A stretch of DNA of 64,000 nt, from NCBI GenBank assembly GCA_963920665.1, contig OY987269.1, forward strand, positions 22,384,501 through 22,448,500, given 5' to 3'. Every line of letters starts with the position of its first letter. The first letter of the stretch is position 1. The position numbers and the translations under genes were made by a program. Origin of the DNA: Straminergon stramineum (taxonomy: Eukaryota > Streptophyta > Bryopsida > Hypnales > Calliergonaceae). The notes under the pieces are model-generated. The model had not been told where the DNA came from. It ran no database searches and saw only the letters and a program-made list of their open reading frames with translations. This document shows, piece by piece, positions 21,857 to 33,540 of the stretch.

Positions 21857-22879
21857 GGTAGAATTGAACTACAATAAGTAAAAAATAAAAAGTAATTGTG
21901 GATAGAATATATCTTTTATGTATTATGGTTCTCTTTATAATTGACATTGAATACACTACAAGAAACTTTATATTATAAAAGAAAGATATTTACTTCTTTT
22001 TTTCCAATTTAATAATCTAATATACTAAAGCATTGTGCTATTAATAATCTATTAACTGCTTTCAATTGTAGCTATGATTTTACTTTTGAAATTGGTTTGT
22101 AAGGTATTTCAACTATTTTCAATGTGATCCTTATTCATTACTTTTACTTTTTACTTTGTTTACTTAGAACAATTTCAATATTATTGAAAGTGGTAATGGT
22201 ATGAAATTATCTTACACTATCTTGGAATATTAGAAATTGAAGGCACCCAAATAAAATGGAGTGGTTTCAAATTTGATACGTCACACTCTACCAAGCCATG
22301 GTAGTATAAACACCAATTACAGCTGCATGGTTCAAACCCAAGCCAACTTACTACATCAATGTTCTTCTAGACTGAAGGTCAAGTTGAATTGTCCCTTTTG
22401 CTCGGCCCATGCAAGTTCTTCCAAGTTTGCATGTACAAAAAACCCACCTTCTTCTTGTTGGATGAATCCAAAATTGCTTAGGCCACCTAAATTTGGTGTT
22501 CACAGTACTCTCAAGTTAAATGAAACCTAACCAAATTGCTTTTTTTAATACTTTATATTTGTGGAAAAACGTTTTTGAATTTGAGTTTTAGCATTAAAAA
22601 ACTAATTTTGAAAATGATTGATTATGATTTCTCTATTCTAGATTTTATGCAAGGGTGTCCATAGTGGTGAGAACTCTTGTAATGAGCCTAAAATACACTC
22701 TATCTTTGAGAAAAATCACTTCACAAATTGATTTAAAAAAAATTGTAGAGTGCATTTTCAAATGTCCTAAATTCATTTGGGGTTATGCATGTTAGCCCTT
22801 TAACCTCATATATTTTTGGTAAACAACTTTCTATATTTAACATATGAAGAAAACATTGAAAGACTTCAAATTACTTTCG
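21626..22879 (-). repeat. Large inverted repeat, right arm
   Basis: Reverse complement of the left arm, from GGATTTAACTTTGAAGGATT at the spacer side to TTACTTTCGT at the outer end, where similarity to 19051 stops. A spacer of about 165 bp (21459-21625) separates the arms. This arm lacks the 255 bp MITE and has four extra bases (CAGT) at the equivalent site. Confidence 0.85.
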
Positions 22880-24276
22880 TTGTAGTCTAAAAGGGAGGCC
22901 TAAAGATTCTACATGAGGAGCGTCCATTTTCCATCTACAAGTAGACAAATTGATGAACATTTCATTTTGGATTGTTACATATTCGCTTGCTTCAACTTAG
23001 ATGGTAGGCGGTTTTCAAGGACGTGTTGCATAAGTTAGGCTTAGCCAATATAATACTACTTGTGGAGTTTTCAATTTTTAGGTTTTTTTCTCCTATTGTA
23101 CATGTATAATTCATTTGTATGAATTGTTTGATATATGATGTCTATATATGTACTATTTATGTAGGTTGTATTCAACAATAGTTAGGGTGTACATGTTTTA
23201 CTAATCAACCCTATATCTGCGAATAAATTTTTAAAGTACTACAAGGACATATTTAACCCTTCAAATTTTGAGTGACCCCAAATGGGTTGATAGATTTTTA
23301 GAATGGCCATTTTTGGACTTAGGAATGTGAAGAGTTACTTGAACTTGGGCTTGTTTTCAAGAAAAACAAGCTAGCTATCAAGTAGTGTAATTATTCACAT
23401 TGAAAAGAAGATTCACTATTGAATTGATAAAAATTTCCAAAGCATGGGTGGTCTTGAAGCTATAGTAAAAAGTCATCAAATAGGGAAACTTTGGCCAAGG
23501 AGGTGGAAGCATGTGTTCATAGGCGGCAAGGTCATAATTATGTTGCCTAGTATTAGCAACCTTTGGAATGAGAGAGAGCTAGAGAGGCAATTGATGACTT
23601 TTGGTACACTTTTAGAAGGCTTGGCAGATTATGTGAGAAACATCCTGGGAGAAAACCATTAAAAACCATCTAAAGTGGAAGAGTAATGAGGTTGGACAAT
23701 GACGATGTTGGGAATTCTAATGGGTTCTTAGCTTGGAATTCTAATGGATTATCTATATATGGCCTTTTTTCAATGAGCTACCCAAATAGTACATTAGACT
23801 TGGAGTGGCATTGGCCCACCCTTTTTTTTAACTCTTCCTAGTCTGTAGGTACAATCAACTATTGGAATCCACATCTTACACGCAAATTTGAGTTGTTCTT
23901 CAATTTTTTTTCTTGTTGTGTGTCTTTACTTGTGTTCTTTCACTACACTATACTTGATCTTGAAGTTTGGCTCCAAATTTGAGACAAATCTTCCATTTAT
24001 CTCGTAATTTATGAAATTTAACAATGAAGTGGTCACTATTACTATTTTTGCAAGACCATTTTTTCACTCATTTTTTGTCCTAATAATACAAGACTTGTTT
24101 CCTTTCCCATATAACTTGGTTACCTTGAGAATGAGTGTAGGATGTCGACTTTCTAAAATGTTATGTGTCCAAAAGAGCTAGTCAAAGCTCAATTTCCGCT
24201 ACACCAAAACATTGATTTCCTTGAAATACCTTTCACTTTACATTATAATCTTGCAATCTGTAACTTGGATTCAAAC
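22880..24276. other. Intergenic DNA, no gene recognised
   Basis: AT-rich DNA. The open frame at 23444-23662 (72 codons) has no recognisable motif. Nothing else is supported. Confidence 0.5.
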
Positions 24277-24448
24277 CACTAGAAGAAAACCTTGTTGAAG
24301 TCAACACAATCTATATGACTCTTTTGTTTCTTGTAACAAAGCACGTTAGATTCAACGCAAAATTTTGCGTTGAATCTAACGTGCTTTGTTACAAGAAACA
24401 AAAGAGTCATATAGATTGTGTTGACTTCAACAAGGTTTTCTTCTAGTG
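24277..24448. mobile_element. Perfect 172 bp palindrome with CACTA-type ends
   Basis: The two 86-base halves are exact reverse complements with no spacer; the centre lies between 24362 and 24363 in CGCAAAATTTTGCG. The outer ends read CACTAGAAGAAAACC. CACTAGAAGAAAA is also the terminus of the 1.1 kb CACTA-like element at 37603-38726. Adjacent triplets are AAC (left) and GAC (right), a possible decayed 3 bp duplication. It looks like a foldback derivative consisting only of a CACTA transposon end. A transcript would form a perfect hairpin. Confidence 0.85.
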
Positions 24449-26290
24449 GACCAAACTTTATTGACATGGTAAAGACTTGACTTTCTACAAGATCCTATGG
24501 TTAATTTTGCCTAAAGATGACTCCTCTTCCTTTGAGCTTCAACACTTTGTAACTTATAAAATCAAGATCCAAAATACCTTGAAAATGGTTTAAAATTTTA
24601 AAGGTTAAATGCTTCAAATTTCAATTTGAACTACCATAGGGGGTAGGCAAATGGGCGAAAAGTAGAAGTAGAAAAAAAATAGGGGCATACCTATTGTGAA
24701 ATAATAGCTAAATAGCCTTCCAAATAAAAAGTTTCGATGAGTATACATGTGGATTACAAGGTATAGTGAAGTACTTGGGCATTTGTATGGCATAGATTTT
24801 CACAACTTTCTTCTGCAATTTTTCTATAATTCAAATGGCACAAGTATGTTTGACCTCAAAATCGATTTTTTTAGTTCAAAACATGACCCTTCAAAAAAGA
24901 CAAATAAATAAGTAAAATAATAATCTTAAAAGACCTCTATAATTATAACTTAACATTTAGAATTTAACTTTTAACACTTATATTACAAATACTCAACCTA
25001 TAATCAAATTTAGAAGGAATTTCCAATTTTGGATTCAATTTTTTTTTAAAAACCTTGGTTAGTTTAGTAGTTGATTTAACTATACGGATATGATCTATGA
25101 ATCATATTCTACAACTTTTGTTTCAAATTTGTCATTCCATTATTTTTAAAAGTTTCATTTTATAGTACATCTCAACAATTTTAGAGATTTGGATAGCCCC
25201 TTAGTCCTTGAGGGGTTAAAAGTCAACAAGGTTAGAAAAACACATATAGAATTTGGAAGTAAACCCTCTAGGTTAGTTGTCCACCAATGTTCTTTGATCT
25301 ATATGTGTTAATGTTGCCTCAAAAATAGCTCAAACAAAAACCCATGTAATCTCTTCAACAAAAGAACCATCTCCTACTAATTACAAAATATTTTTAAAAA
25401 ACTCTCTTTTCTTGTGTTTTCTTAACATTTCTTTCATTTTTGAATGCATCTAAGATCCAAATGACTTGAATTTTGGAGAGAAGAGCTTCAAATGCACTAA
25501 ATCTTCAAGGGGAAAATCACATTGGAAATTCATTTTAAAAAATTGTAAAGTGGACTTTGAAAAACCTTGAATTGAGTATGGATATACATATTACATTCTT
25601 TAACCTCATATTTTTTTCATGACCTCAATTTTAAATTTGACTTGTAAAGGAAGATCAAAAGGAGGGTTTGAAAGACTTTTAAATTTTAAGCCCCTTCATG
25701 ATCAAACATTGCAATACTTCAATCCATGTGATATTGTTGTGTTTTCTTAATCTAAGTGATCCAAGAGCACATCTAATTTAAGATTTTCTAGTTACAATTA
25801 AATTTTTTTTATAAAATTTATCAAAACTTCAATATTTTATTTGGCTTAGATCAGACTCTAAGAATATCCTAGAAGAATTGGATATTTAGAATCTAATGAT
25901 GCCATACCACTCATCCTTTTAAGCATTTCCAAAAGAAAATTTAAAATGTGTCCTAGTTCTAAATGGCTTAACTATATAAGGACATTGTAGCCAAAAGTGG
26001 CCAATGGATGAATTTTCAAATCATTGTAGATATGAAAAATGTACCTATTGACCCTTAAATGACATCATTTTTGGCAAAACATCTTCAGATGATAGGTCTT
26101 GTCCTCTTAGGGGTAACCATCTTAAGAACATTGAGGATGAAAAGTGGTCAATGGATGAATTTCCAGTTCCCTATAGAACTTTATAAAGAATGCACCTAAG
26201 TATTGGCCCAAAAAAAAAATCATTTTTTAAAAAGCACCTTGCTAATAGGTCTCGTCTTCTCAAGGATAATCCCTTATAGGAATGTTGTAG
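24449..26290. other. Intergenic DNA, no gene recognised
   Basis: AT-rich sequence with poly-A/T runs. Around 25540-25640 there is weak similarity to part of the inverted-repeat arm (the 'TTAACCTCATATTTTT' neighbourhood). No coding or RNA gene is recognised. Confidence 0.5.
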
Positions 26291-26500
26291 CCTTAAAGTG
26301 TCTGATGTATGCAAAAAAATCTTTCTATAAAAGATAGAAGTGCAAATGTTCATCCTTAGAATTTTGTGTGAAAATGAGTGGTCTTGCACAATAGTTTGAC
26401 CACCAATGAGTGCTCTTGGTTTCTTTTAAGCAAATGATTTACATGATACTAAAAAAGATGATTTCCATAGTGACTAGCCTACCATCCTTCAAGGGTTTAA
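26291..26500. mobile_element. TTAACCCTT-ended MITE, copy 3
   Basis: Contains TAGAAGTGCAAATGTTCATC, GGTCTTGCACAATAGTTTGA and TTCCATAGTGACTAG in the family order and ends TTCAAGGGTTTAA. The left end is degraded. Confidence 0.6.
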
Positions 26501-28082
26501 TATGGTACTTTCAGAAAGAAGATAAAATCCCCTATCACGCTCGCTATCAAAAAAGACTTTTATTTTATGAACTTACAACAACAAGAAATAACCAACCAAA
26601 TTCAAATTAAAGTCACTATACCTAAAATTTCACAAATAAGCAATTCAACATGGTTCCCATTCTTGTATTGAATTTTTTCCGTAGGGTCTATTGATAGTCA
26701 AAAGGGGATTCTAGATTCTCTTAGAATGCATTTTTTAAACACCATATGAATAAGATATGAATTTTCAAAGTGTTGAAAATAGACAGTGTTTGCATAACTA
26801 ACCATAGACTCTCATGAATAGTGGGAAGTGATTGTTAAAAATTGGCGACTAATTCAAAGTTAGCTGGTGAAGTGGAAAAACCCTAGTTGCATTTTGAAGA
26901 TAAAGGATGCAAAACCAGGAAGAATTTTTTAGGACCACAAATCAATTGGTGCCACCTAAAATTTAGAGGATATATGGTTGCTTCCTTGGAGTATTTAGGG
27001 GATTTAAACTACCTTGCAAAAAATCTCAAAGTCTAATACCACACTAGGTGAGGGTAGTAGCCTAGGTATCAACCTTCAACATATGAAATTTAAAAAAGAA
27101 ACCTGAAAAAATTTGGAAGGTAGGAAATCACCTAGCCATCATCCAATGATGTTTCCCGCAACTCTTGTAGGTGGCAACTCTCATAGTGCATAATTGTAGC
27201 CTAAACTCTTTTGATTTCATGCAACCTTTTCATAATTGTCCTCAATTCCATATTTGCATGGGTTGGGAGGATCCTTGGCCTTCAAATGGTGAAGGGCTTT
27301 GCCATGTTCAATTCCTACTAAAGATGCAATATTATTTAGTACTTTCATTTTCAAATTGTTTTTCTATATATTATAGGAATTTAGAAATTGAACCGGTACA
27401 AATTTCAATTTAGAAGAAATTGGCTGGTGAAAAATTGAGATTGGAGGAAATAAACAAATTGATACTTTTTGTGATTCAAAGGATGGCATGCTAGCCAACT
27501 GATGCTCCATTGGAAATAAACCCAGTCCATTGTCATGGAAGGAGGAAATTAGCTAGAGGAACTCTGAAAATGTCTTAAACATCAATAAGGTAAATGTACC
27601 CATTGTCAACCTCAATCTATACCCAACCTATAGGGAGCATTGTTTCTAACAAAGGCTAGATTAGGTTTCCAATCGAAGCTTGAAATATGGTTTTTTTCTC
27701 CTTTTTAAGGTTTAAACTAATAAGGTCATGACCCATGTCTCAAAGTAGTGAGTAAGAAAGTAGGAAGTGGTGAGCAAAAAGTAGTCCTTGAATGATTGAA
27801 ATTGGAAGAGTCTAGACATTGGCTATAGGCTGCAAGCACTTTGTGGCTCCCAAAATTCACAATTATTTCAATTTCGACAATAAAATTACAAAATTGGCAA
27901 TCCTCATATTTCCTATCTTTCTATATGGAATAAATTTGTTGTGCCTAAAATTATTCATGATTTGCTCTAAAATCCCTTCCTCTAAGTAATCGGGTATGGG
28001 TACATTTACCATAGTAGGAGTACATTTTAGGCAAGAGTCTAGAAGTGTTTGGTTTTGGAAAACAGTTAAAATTAAGTGTACC
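26501..28082. other. Intergenic DNA, no gene recognised
   Basis: AT-rich sequence. The open frames (27171-27413 +, 27863-28132 -) show no domain. No RNA gene is recognised. Confidence 0.5.
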
Positions 28083-28327
28083 CTGAATAGTGAAATTAGG
28101 TTGCCCCTCACTAATTTCTCGACATTTGACACTAAATAAATATTTATAGTTACTGTACGAGAATGAACTACTTTTGAATTTCATATTGCTATATTTGGGA
28201 CTCATGAATCTCCATGTGTACAAATGGAAATATTTTTAGAAATATTTGTTGACTTTGATTGCTTGTAAAGTAACTTTCTTGAGACAAGGCAACCTAATTG
28301 TTAAGGCAACCTAATTTCACTATTCAG
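28083..28327. repeat. Inverted repeat with 23 bp arms upstream of the HdeD-like gene
   Basis: CTGAATAGTGAAATTAGGTT plus GCC at 28083-28105 is the exact complement of 28305-28327. An extra partial copy, GGCAACCTAATT, lies at about 28289-28300. The enclosed ~200 bp is non-coding. This could be a small MITE in the promoter-distal region; no clear target-site duplication was found. Confidence 0.6.
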
Positions 28328-28429
28328 TGTAGTTACCTTATGACTCCAATTTTTTTGGCTAATCCTTTCCATTTAGAGTTAACCATAGTGCCATGCACAC
28401 ATGCAGAAGATATCTACAGTAAAAGGATA

Positions 28430-29097
28430 TCCGCCGTTTCAAGACCGCCATGCCCAAGCCCTGGCTTCAAGCCTCCCCGACACTTGTCTCCCCGAGTCCA
28501 AGTGCCACCGACTCCAAGACCCTGTCCACCCTGCCCACCCTGGCCAAGGTCCCTATTTATACCCCTTCGCCACGCTGGCACGGCGACGATTCCAGAGCAA
28601 CCACAGTTCCCGCCCTGTCCGCTACGTGGCAGACTTTGCATGCCACATATGCTTGCCACATACACATGCCACGTGTCCTTTTTCGCCGTCGCCGGCCTTA
28701 CTTGATGCCCTTCCCTCCGCCAGTCTCCCTTCAAGCTCCTCATCGCTCCTCGTACGGCTTCCAATTCCCCCGTCCAGCATCTTTCGGTAAGCTTATTAAG
28801 CCCCAAAGCATCACCAGATCTGAATTGCCCTTGGGAATTTTCAAGACGATTTTAATACAATTCCCATATGTTTTGAGTTTTTCAGTGTCGGATTCTCTTG
28901 CAATTGGGTAACGTCTTAATTCTGTCGAGATTGCGCATTTTGGGGAAAAATTCTCCTCGTTGACGCGATTTCTAGTGTGATTAGTGTCTTTCTATTGGTT
29001 TTCTAAGAGTTTTTTTTGTGAATTGAGCAGGATTTGTTTACTGGAACGCTGTATCTTTCGTGTCCCGAGTCGTGTACAATACAGCAAGGGGCTGAAA
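28430..29097 (+). promoter_or_regulatory. C-rich promoter and intron-bearing 5' leader of the HdeD-like gene
   Basis: Composition switches abruptly to C-rich near 28430. A TATA box (TATTTATA, 28554-28561) stands alone in it, predicting a start near 28590. The leader appears to hold an intron, with donor GTAACG at about 28909 and acceptor GAGCAG just before 29031, leaving the ATG at 29098 in the second exon. Open frames through this block (up to 153 codons) are Pro/Ser/Arg-rich in every frame and are taken as composition, not protein. Confidence 0.6.
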
Positions 29098-31468
29098 ATG
29101 GCGGAAACGCTAACGAATCCGGAGGGGAGGGAGGTGCGGTTGCCCGACGAGAGGACGTATTACATCAACATTCCTATTCACCCTCTCACTGGACAGGTAC
29201 TGACGTAATTTTTTCCTCCTCTTTAGCGGTATCATTCAACTTCTGTTTAGAAGATACGCAAAATCGCTACTGAGGGTGTTTTCTATTGTTAGAATTTTGA
29301 AAAGTTAGAATGTTATATATGTTTTTGTTAGGAAGTGCGACGGTATTGTGGCGCCGAAGAATTTGTTATTTAGAATTTATTTTATTTGCAAACGTTGTGA
29401 AGAGCTAGGCGAGCATTTTGAGTAGATGAGCCAAAACCGCTTTTCGAAATTTGCTTCATGATTTGCTGAAGCAGTAAAGAATTTTCCATGATGGAACCCT
29501 GGTTTATGGATCAGTCATGTGGAATTTTGTTTCCGGAACCGTTTTTTTGTGTTGTATTGGATCTGGTATGCTAATTTCATCGCTGGTTGAAAATCGCATT
29601 GAGTATATGGTACTCGTAACAATTTTGCAAAAAAGCACGGCAATGCGCTTTGTTTGTTGCCCCGAGGTCAGAGTTTCAATTTGATTTTTTCAAAAGGTCA
29701 CCTCATGGGCTGTAAGATTTTTCTTGTTTTCAAAATTTCTATTTTGTAAATAGATTATTGGCGAACGAGCGACACTCCTAGGATACTATAAATTGATAAT
29801 GGCGTTTTGGTTTGTTGTTTCAGGTAGCAGATGAGCACCTGGAGAGACTCTCCCTGTATTACACGGTCTATGGCGCAGTGTTCGGCATTGTAGGCGTGAT
29901 AGCCATTCTGGTGCCCCTGTTCTTCAAGAACTTGCCGTTGGACCAGTTGGTCGCGTGGTTGTTGGTGGTGGGCGGGGCTGTCACGCTTCTCCAATTCTTC
30001 CTCGTCTGCGGTGCACCGGGTACCACGGCCTTCCTGCTCCTTGGCGCCTTGCACTTGGGCGTCGGTCTGTTTATGCTGCTGCAGCCTGTTCCCAATCCTA
30101 CCAGGCTTGTCTTCATCGTGTGCGCGTGGTTTCTCGTCCATGTAAGCAATTCACTCACAACTCCTTCAGATTGACAGATTTCCAAATTTAGATGTGCCAT
30201 AAGATGTACAATGTGTCCGACATTGAGTTGTCCTAGCGTTTCTTCCTTTGGATTTATAACGAGGACTGGTCTTGGTTTAAATTTAGCACAGATTTACAAA
30301 GCTTCGGTTATCTAATGAAAATTTGCCAATCTAATGACCGTCGCCATGAATCATCGATGCTGTCATGATCGATCAAGGTAGAGAGCACTCTCTTGAATGT
30401 GAGCGTTTAGGCCAAAATGAAAATTCATTAAAATGGCACTCCATCTCTCCAGTTGCCGACAATGCGATGCGCAAGTGTTTGTTCCTATGAGACTGGTTTA
30501 GGTTTAAGTCTTGCACAGTTTCGCGAAGCTTTGGTAAATATCCTATAATTGCTAAGTTAATGGATATTATCAACTCTATCAAGATCGATTAAGGTAGGAA
30601 GCATTGTTTCAGCATCACAAGCAATATGCAAAGTGTGCTTTAATTGGGAGATCGTTCTTTCTACGTAGGCCACTGGAGAATGGTGAGATCACCTTGGGTT
30701 ACAAAAGACAGCCTCTCGAGATAAAAATTTTGGGTGGTCAATATACTCCGTATGCAAACATTGAAATATTGGGAGGTCATTTTGGCCACTATTTCAGGGA
30801 CAGTAGATAACTGCTGATTTCTTGTAGATGAGTGTATTACAAAGACCCTGTTCACCCCAACACTAGGGTGGAAGCATACACCATAACTAGCAAAGTATGT
30901 CTTGCATGCATGAAATCTTGAGCTCTCCTCTATCTTGGTACTTCACTAGTGTAAATGCCAGCGGTATCAGGTTCTCCACGTTCCGTCATTCCAAATCCGT
31001 TAGGCCTAACCTTCACAAGAATCTAGATATTGATTATACGAGATTTACACACTCATACCATGAAATCTTAGTGTTGCCTAGTGTTGGTTTTTGGTACACT
31101 TTGAGTCAACTTTGGTTCACGACTTATTCACACGGTGATCAAATAACTCATGCTGAAGTGCTATGGAATCCTGTTGTTGGGGTGATTACCAGGGCGTGTT
31201 GAAACTGCTGATGGCCGTCCAAGTACGCTCGCTGGCGACGTGGCCGGCAGTATTGACGAGTGGCCTGGTGTCCGTGATCCTGGCGTTCGTGATTCTAGCC
31301 CTGAGCTCGTGGATGTTCAAGGAGAGTCTCAAGCTGCTGGGCATCTTCATCGGCGGCGACTTGATCTTCACGGGACTCTCGCTCGTGCTCATAGCCTTCA
31401 TGGCCAGCCTGGGTCACCACGCCAAGGAGACGCACCAGCCCCTTCTGGCCCAGCATGGCGTTGCTTAA
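29098..31468 (+). CDS. HdeD-like (DUF308) multi-pass membrane protein
   Basis: Three coding exons (29098-29196, 29824-30141, 31193-31468) join at phase 0 and give 230 residues. Residues 1-42 are polar. The rest holds about six hydrophobic segments, roughly 43-65, 72-95, 98-117, 125-145, 155-177 and 184-210, as Gly-rich paired helices such as YGAVFGIVGVIAILVP and LLLGALHLGVGLFML. The short tail is HHAKETHQPLLAQHGVA. This size, topology and repeated helix-pair pattern resemble the HdeD/DUF308 family, whose bacterial members help in acid resistance. The fit is by pattern, so the name is moderately sure and the plant role unknown. Other small plant membrane proteins of four to six helices are possible. 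No signal peptide is evident. The ATG is preceded by AAA and the open exon fits the splice phase. Confidence 0.75.
30217..30606. repeat. Diverged tandem duplication (~220-240 bp) in HdeD-like intron 2
   Basis: Landmarks repeat in order: CGACATTGAG at 30217 versus CGACAATGCG at 30457; ACTGGTCTTGGTTTAAATTT versus ACTGGTTTAGGTTTAAGTCT; AAGCTTCGGT versus AAGCTTTGGT; GATCGATCAAGGTAGAGAGC versus GATCGATTAAGGTAGGAAGC. It lies wholly in the intron between exons 2 and 3. Confidence 0.6.
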
Positions 31469-33340
31469 CTTCATGAAAGCTTTAACTCCTCACCAGCTTC
31501 ACTGGAAAGGAAGGTAGTAAGTGGGAGAATAGGTGGTACTGAGTTTTACAGTAAGTTTGGTTCTGTACATTTGGTTTTATGAAATCAATATGTGTTCATA
31601 ACTTTGGTGCTCTGGGTTTGTGGAATCTATATGTGTTCATAACTTTATTACTCTGGGTTTGTGAAATCTCATATGTTCATAATTTTTGTTGCTCTTACTT
31701 CTGGACTCATAACGTTCTGGAGTTCTCGTATGAATGCAACCATACTTCATACGCTTCATTTGAAACTTGTTGTAAAAAAATGAGCAAGACAGTTCTGAGA
31801 ATGGTATAATGTAATGGCCTCGATTGTGAATTCTCAAATAGAGCTACGATACTGTACTCTGGAGCAATGCGCGTCTCAACAAGAAAAGCGTCTGAGAATG
31901 GTGCAAGATAACTGAACCTAAACCAGTCCAAATGAGCATTTGAGAACAGTTACTATTACTAATCTCTTTAAATTCTTAAATTTTGTTGAATCTTGTTGGG
32001 AGCCGAAAGGGCATTTCAGAAGTTTTTAAAATGCATTTTGTAGACAATGTATATTTAAACCATAAATTTTAAAAGTATTGAAAAGAGGTCTACTCAAAAT
32101 CAATCATGTGCTCTCTTGTTGATACTGCCCACATTTTAGGTAGGAATTTGGATAGCATGGTTTTGCAAATAGGTCACAATAGCAAATACTTTGAATATAG
32201 ATATCTTATAATACATGTTTACTTTAGCTTATTTACTATTAATCCAAGAGTGTTCGTAAAGATTGAAATTGTTGACCATTAAATAACATACGTACTTTAA
32301 AAGACTTGATTTTAAGGGAATTTTGAGGATGGTATCTCCAATACTCAAGTACCCTTCAATAGTTCAATATGATATCATTTTCTTTTTCTCCAAGAGAAGA
32401 ATATATGAACTTAGAGTTTGGAGATTCTCAATTCCAAATGAAAGGAGCCCTACCAATCTAAAATGTTGTTCAAGTGATTGATATTGTGGTCTCTCTTACT
32501 CCAAAATTCTTAAAGTAAAAAAAAAGATGCATATTGAAGAAAACAATGGTAATTCAAAAATGTCATAATACATGTTCTTCTAGATTTGGTACATTGATTT
32601 CAAATTCAAAGTTAGAATATTTACATTCAAAGAACTATATCATATAATTTCTATGTTCTATAGCACTAGTCATTTTTTTCTTGTAGTAATGAAAGTATTA
32701 AGGATTTGGTATTACGAAACTTGTAACTATTGTGAACATTTGTGAAATGCCTATATATACATTTGAACTATATCCACCTCAAAATGGTTGAAACCTAATA
32801 TGCACATACAATATTAGTCATCTACCCTGCCCATCCATATTTTTGGGCCAAAGTGTACCATTTCTATGTAATTCTCTATTTAGCACAAAGTTTTTTGGAA
32901 AAAATTATTATACTAAATTATGTCAAAATGAGGTTTGAAATTCTACTTTGAACATAACTCTTTTGTTTTGACAATGAGTGGTCAAACCCTCATCTTCAAA
33001 TTATCCTATGTCCCTAAGGATTCATGACAAACAATGGATTTACTATAAAAGCAGCCTTTCCACCCTTTGTTCTTACAAAATGTCAATCGGAAGTAATTCC
33101 TTCATTTCGCAATCAAATAATTTCAATAGATGGTCAAATAATAGATTGGTATTTGGCTTAAAAATATTAAATTTTCAACATTATTTGACTTTAATTTCCT
33201 AAATTTTGGCTTTCGTGTGCATGAATTTCTAAAAAATTAAGCTTCATCTTTTATATTATTTTTTGTTGAACTTGTTATCAACTTATAGTACATAGAATTA
33301 GGACATTGAAAAATGAAATCAACTATGAATGACTCTCAAC
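31469..33340. other. 3' flank of the HdeD-like gene, then AT-rich intergenic DNA
   Basis: The first ~300 bases probably hold the 3' untranslated region, including a twice- to thrice-repeated TGTTCATAACTTT.. motif at 31585-31690. The rest is AT-rich with no gene recognised. A lone CACTA-like terminus (TTTTTTTCTTGTAGTAATG) lies near 32678. The stretch about 32885-33000 belongs to a dispersed repeat shared with 36800-37080 and 57550-57745. Confidence 0.5.
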
Positions 33341-33540
33341 TTTAATCCTTAAACGTCGACATGGACTATGTGTAGGATAGAAGTGCAACTATTCATCCTT
33401 GGAATTAGGGGTGGAAAAGGAAGATCTTCTACAATAGTTTGACCTCCAATGGTTATTTTTGGTTTTTTTAAAGTAGATGATGTCACACGATGCCAAAAGT
33501 CATGATTTCTACGGTCACCAATCTATTCTTTAAGGGTTAA
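33341..33540. mobile_element. TTAACCCTT-ended MITE, copy 4
   Basis: Begins TTTAATCCTTAAACG and ends TTCTTTAAGGGTTAA. The family boxes GCAACTATTCATCCTTGGAA, AAGATCTTCTACAATAGTTT and GATGTCACACGATGCC are present. It appears nearly complete. Confidence 0.75.

Noticed and set aside
28298..28911. Overlapping Pro/Ser/Arg-rich open frames on both strands
   Set aside because: All frames are open because the DNA is C-rich. A TATA box lies inside and the HdeD-like gene starts just downstream, so this is promoter and leader.
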